Origin: Symbiodinium sp. CCMP2592 | Lineage: Eukaryota > Sar > Dinophyceae > Suessiales > Symbiodiniaceae | Length of the DNA: 64,000 bases | Direction of reading: 5' to 3' | NCBI GenBank assembly: GCA_905221615.1 | Contig: CAJNDT010005001.1 | Span: 845,001-909,000, forward strand | In this document: in pieces, positions 63,743 to 64,000 of the stretch | Position numbering within the stretch: position 1 is the first letter of the stretch | How the letters are laid out: each line of letters begins with the position of its first letter | Translations under genes and position numbers: made by a program | The notes under the pieces: generated by a model | What the model saw: only the letters and a program-made list of their open reading frames with translations | Told to the model about the DNA's origin: nothing | The model's database searches: none

Positions 63743-64000
63743 CAGTATATACAGTGCGACGCGGTACGACGAGGACAGCTGCCAAAACAGCAACCATCCA
63801 CACCCATCAACCCTGAACACCAAAACACTTGCACCCGTATCTTAGACTCGACTACAACGGAACGATTTAGGACCCTACCAAGGAATAATGATCCAAAATC
63901 GTTGCGCAAACCTGAAACCAGGGCCCCCGGCGTTGTCAGCCTGCATCCCAGGCGGTGCAGACGCACAACGCCGGAGGGCACATCGTACCACTTCGTCCTG

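Noticed and set aside
1..64000. CRISPR array or prokaryotic operon
   Set aside because: The regularly recurring repeats are palindromic elements at irregular distances or minisatellites without spacers; no cas-like gene, Shine-Dalgarno spacing or compact gene order.

Overview
This window reads as nuclear DNA of a dinoflagellate, most likely a Symbiodiniaceae alga. Three observations point there. (1) TTTAGGG/CCCTAAA telomere-type heptamers are scattered through almost all non-repeat DNA. (2) The one unmistakable gene (36133-37221, minus) has the ubiquitin-like plus ankyrin architecture, with the repeat phrase GQLEVARLLLEAKAD, that is abundant in Symbiodinium-type genomes. (3) Several inferred splice donors look like the GT/GC/GA mixture known from these algae. 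The taxon is an inference; nothing here names a species.

The window is gene-poor by open-reading-frame standards. The intronless ankyrin gene sits near the middle. I see about thirty short candidate exons, nearly all on the minus strand. Several carry TPR-like helices sharing a phrase of the form E-[AS]-[RK]-x-I-R-[ET] (about 12.07, 15.94, 18.73 and 21.06 kb, plus a related TPR helix at 13.2 kb). This suggests one or more large TPR genes, possibly kinesin-light-chain-like, transcribed leftwards with introns of 0.5-3 kb. A two-exon gene end (3932-4042 joined to 3235-3411) is among the cleanest models. Because the DNA is about half GC and stops are rare, short open frames arise by chance on both strands, so most exon calls carry low confidence.

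The dominant content is small palindromic, MITE-like elements of 70-180 bp. I recognise more than 20 families and about 95 copies, or one every 600-700 bp. Many have visible target-site duplications, and their length is family-specific: 2 bp of any sequence for the A, B, C, D and E families, 4 bp for O, and 8-10 bp for H, J, Q, R and T. Copies are nested inside one another. Several lie 10-20 bp upstream of candidate acceptors, and some A, B and C copies interrupt what looks like one continuous reading frame. The A/B/C terminal repeat (CTTGGAG at one end, CTCCAAG at the other) could supply both splice sites, and 7 bp of repeat plus the 2-bp duplication would add exactly 9 nt to the message. This introner-like behaviour is the most interesting hypothesis in the window.

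The rest is microsatellites (ATGT, AT, TTA, CT/CTCG, AGT/AGC), minisatellites at 22.4 and 51.3 kb, telomere-like patches and unannotated intronic or intergenic DNA. I found no rRNA, no complete tRNA, no CRISPR array and no bacterial-type operon or ribosome binding site.
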